From NCBI RefSeq assembly GCF_000183405.1, contig NC_014758.1, positions 682,001-746,000 of the forward strand: a stretch of DNA of 64,000 bases, written 5' to 3'. The notes under the pieces are model-generated. The model ran no database searches and was not told the DNA's origin. It saw only the letters and a list, made by a program, of their open reading frames with translations. This DNA is from Calditerrivibrio nitroreducens DSM 19672 (GTDB lineage: Bacteria > Chrysiogenota > Deferribacteres > Deferribacterales > Calditerrivibrionaceae). Positions 62,646 through 64,000 of the stretch are shown here, piece by piece (the first letter of the stretch is position 1; each line of letters begins with the position of its first letter). Both the position numbers and the translations under genes were made by a program.

Positions 62646-63725
62646 ATGAAAGAAAAAGTGTGTATTGTAGGAGTTTGTGATAAGTGGAGAGAATTGCTTT
62701 ATCAAGAATTGATTGAAGATGGAAAAGAAGTGTTATTTTATATAGATAGTTTTAGTAAACATTCTAAAATTCCAACAATTAAACCAGATGAGGTAAAAGA
62801 TAAATTACAGTATGAAGAGGTTACTTTTTTATTTACTTACCCTATAGTGGGAGGTAGGAAGGTGGTATTGGATATATTAAAATCTCAGTTAGGGGAAATG
62901 CTTATTTGGGACTACAAATATACTTACACAAAATATAAAAATGTTTTCAAAAGAGTTTTAGAAAATGATGGAGATTGGTGGTTAGGCAGTGGTTATAACA
63001 AACAAAAAGCTTTTGATACGATTGAATTATTAACTGATGAAAAAAGTAAAAATATTTTTAAAGCATGGTTAACTTTCAGAGAAAGTTTTGATATCAATCT
63101 AATTCCTGATCCAGAAGAAAATCAATATTTCCCAGAAGATATTCAAATGGAGAATTCTTTACCTAAAGAAGTAAGTTTTTTAGATTTTGGTGCTTATGTG
63201 GGAGATACTTTCGAATTCTTCTATTCAAAAATAATTAATCTTGGGGGAAAAATAGTATATTATGCAGGTTTTGAACCATTTGAAAGGAATTATAGAAATC
63301 TTTTAGAAAACCTAGAAAAGTATGCAGATGTTTCTATGAACTTATTGCCTTTAGCCGCAGGAAGTAAAAGCGAGTTGATTTTTTTTGAGGAAAAAAGTGC
63401 TGATAGTCAATTTTCAAAATCATCGAGCTGCTATAATCATGATAGTATACCCATTTTAGCTGTTGTGCCTGATGAAATTTTCAGGAACATAAAGTTCAAT
63501 TTAATTAAAATTGATACTGAAGGTAGCGAATTGGAAATTTTGAAGGGTTTAAAAAACATAATTAAGGAAAATAAGCCTGTGATGATGATTAGTTTATACC
63601 ATAAACCAGAAGATTTTTATGAAATACCTTGGTATATTAAACAAATTTTTCCTGATTCAGCTTTTTATATTAGGACACATGCGACATTTTTTATGGAAAC
63701 CGTGCTTTATGTAATTCCTAAATAA
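62646..63725 (+). CDS. FkbM-family methyltransferase with N-terminal extra domain
   Basis: A 359-aa protein. The C-terminal about 200 residues are an FkbM-type SAM-dependent O-methyltransferase: FLDFGAYVGDTFEFF (SAM motif I), YAGFEPFERNYRNL, LPLAAGSKSE, FNLIKIDTEGSELEILKG (motif with Asp-Glu) and MISLYHKPEDF. The N-terminal about 90 residues (VCIVGVCDKWRELLYQELIEDG) look like a small nucleotide-binding-like domain that often precedes such methyltransferases in sugar clusters. It probably methylates a hydroxyl of a sugar or its acyl group. One nt after the ligase gene. Confidence 0.86.
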   Translation: MKEKVCIVGVCDKWRELLYQELIEDGKEVLFYIDSFSKHSKIPTIKPDEVKDKLQYEEVTFLFTYPIVGGRKVVLDILKSQLGEMLIWDYKYTYTKYKNVFKRVLENDGDWWLGSGYNKQKAFDTIELLTDEKSKNIFKAWLTFRESFDINLIPDPEENQYFPEDIQMENSLPKEVSFLDFGAYVGDTFEFFYSKIINLGGKIVYYAGFEPFERNYRNLLENLEKYADVSMNLLPLAAGSKSELIFFEEKSADSQFSKSSSCYNHDSIPILAVVPDEIFRNIKFNLIKIDTEGSELEILKGLKNIIKENKPVMMISLYHKPEDFYEIPWYIKQIFPDSAFYIRTHATFFMETVLYVIPK

Positions 63726-63743
63726 TGTGGTTGGGGAATAAGT

Positions 63744-64000
63744 ATGAAAAAATTAAAACTTGCTTTCATAGGTGGTGGGATAAACTCTATAGCCGGCTAT
63801 CCACATTTCGCTGCAACGAATTTGGATGGCAAGTTTGAGATTTTGGCAGGTGTATTTAGCAGAAATAAAGAAATTAATTTAAAAACTGCAGAGAGATATA
63901 ATGTTAAGTACATCTTTCATGATGTAGATAAATTATTAGATGAGATGAGAGATGAAGTGGACATTATAGTCATATTAACTCCTACACCTTTTCACTATGA
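63744..64000 (+). CDS. Gfo/Idh/MocA-family oxidoreductase (3' partial)
   Basis: Only the first 85 codons are in the window. The start MKKLKLAFIGGGINSIAGYPHF shows the GGG dinucleotide-binding loop, followed by AGVFSRNKEINLKTAERYNV, and LTPTPFHYE, the typical end of the Rossmann part in this family. NAD(P)-dependent oxidation or reduction of a sugar or inositol-like substrate is expected. 18 nt after the methyltransferase gene, with a weak GGGGAA site. Same cassette as the DAHP synthase. Confidence 0.82.
   Translation, partial: MKKLKLAFIGGGINSIAGYPHFAATNLDGKFEILAGVFSRNKEINLKTAERYNVKYIFHDVDKLLDEMRDEVDIIVILTPTPFHY

Overview
The window is an AT-rich bacterial chromosome segment packed with genes. 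It encodes a Gram-negative-type, flagellated, nitrogen-fixing organism that also carries ferritin, a 2-Cys peroxiredoxin and a secreted rhodanese with a c-type haem motif. The overall impression is a member of the Deferribacterota, something like Calditerrivibrio. That is an inference from gene content and protein style, not a proven assignment. No rRNA, tRNA, CRISPR array or insertion sequence was seen.

Layout. 1-3766: chemosensory operon (CheA with receiver, CheW-like, receiver protein). 3763-6737: purM-purN, then an M16-family protein. 6771-13443: minus-strand genes for peroxiredoxin, ferritin, recJ-rsh (stringent response) and a triple-rhodanese protein. 13557-22041: uvrB, penicillin-binding protein 1A, an NtrB/NtrC-like pair and RNase R, packed like one operon. 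22100-38494: a compact molybdenum-nitrogenase regulon: nifV | nifB-orf-nifA | nifZ-fdxB | nifE-nifN-nifX-DUF269 | draG | draT | nifH-D-K-T | modCBA. 38817-40865: SOS operon lexA-small gene-dinB. 40900-46161: branched-chain amino-acid ABC transporter with a divergent XRE-cupin regulator. 46242-52103: rpmB, comEC, an NTF2-like protein, hflX, moeA and a pseudouridine synthase. 52199-64000: flagellin and a flagellar-glycosylation region (pseB, pseC, a SpsF/PseF-like gene, a vapBC module, pseG), then a very AT-rich cassette: class II DAHP synthase, AMP-forming ligase, FkbM methyltransferase, Gfo/Idh/MocA oxidoreductase (cut by the window end).

How the parts fit. The nif genes share sigma-54 (-24/-12) promoters and TGT-N10-ACA NifA-type sites. 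Two divergent control regions (nifV/nifB and fdxB/nifE) have the same geometry to within 1 bp. modABC also has a sigma-54 promoter. NifA carries the C-X11-C-X19-C pattern of oxygen-sensitive NifA, and NifH keeps the arginine modified by DraT, so control looks both transcriptional and post-translational. Sigma-54-type promoters also precede the pse operon and the DAHP-synthase cassette, while flagellin has a sigma-28-type promoter, which suggests that both glycosylation blocks belong to the flagellar programme.

The most unusual points are the sigma-54-driven DAHP synthase/ligase/FkbM cassette beside the pseudaminate genes, an hflX gene that seems to start at AUU, four genes whose promoters lie so close to the start codon that leaderless mRNAs are predicted, and heptamer/octamer repeat tracts, one sitting in frame inside pseC.
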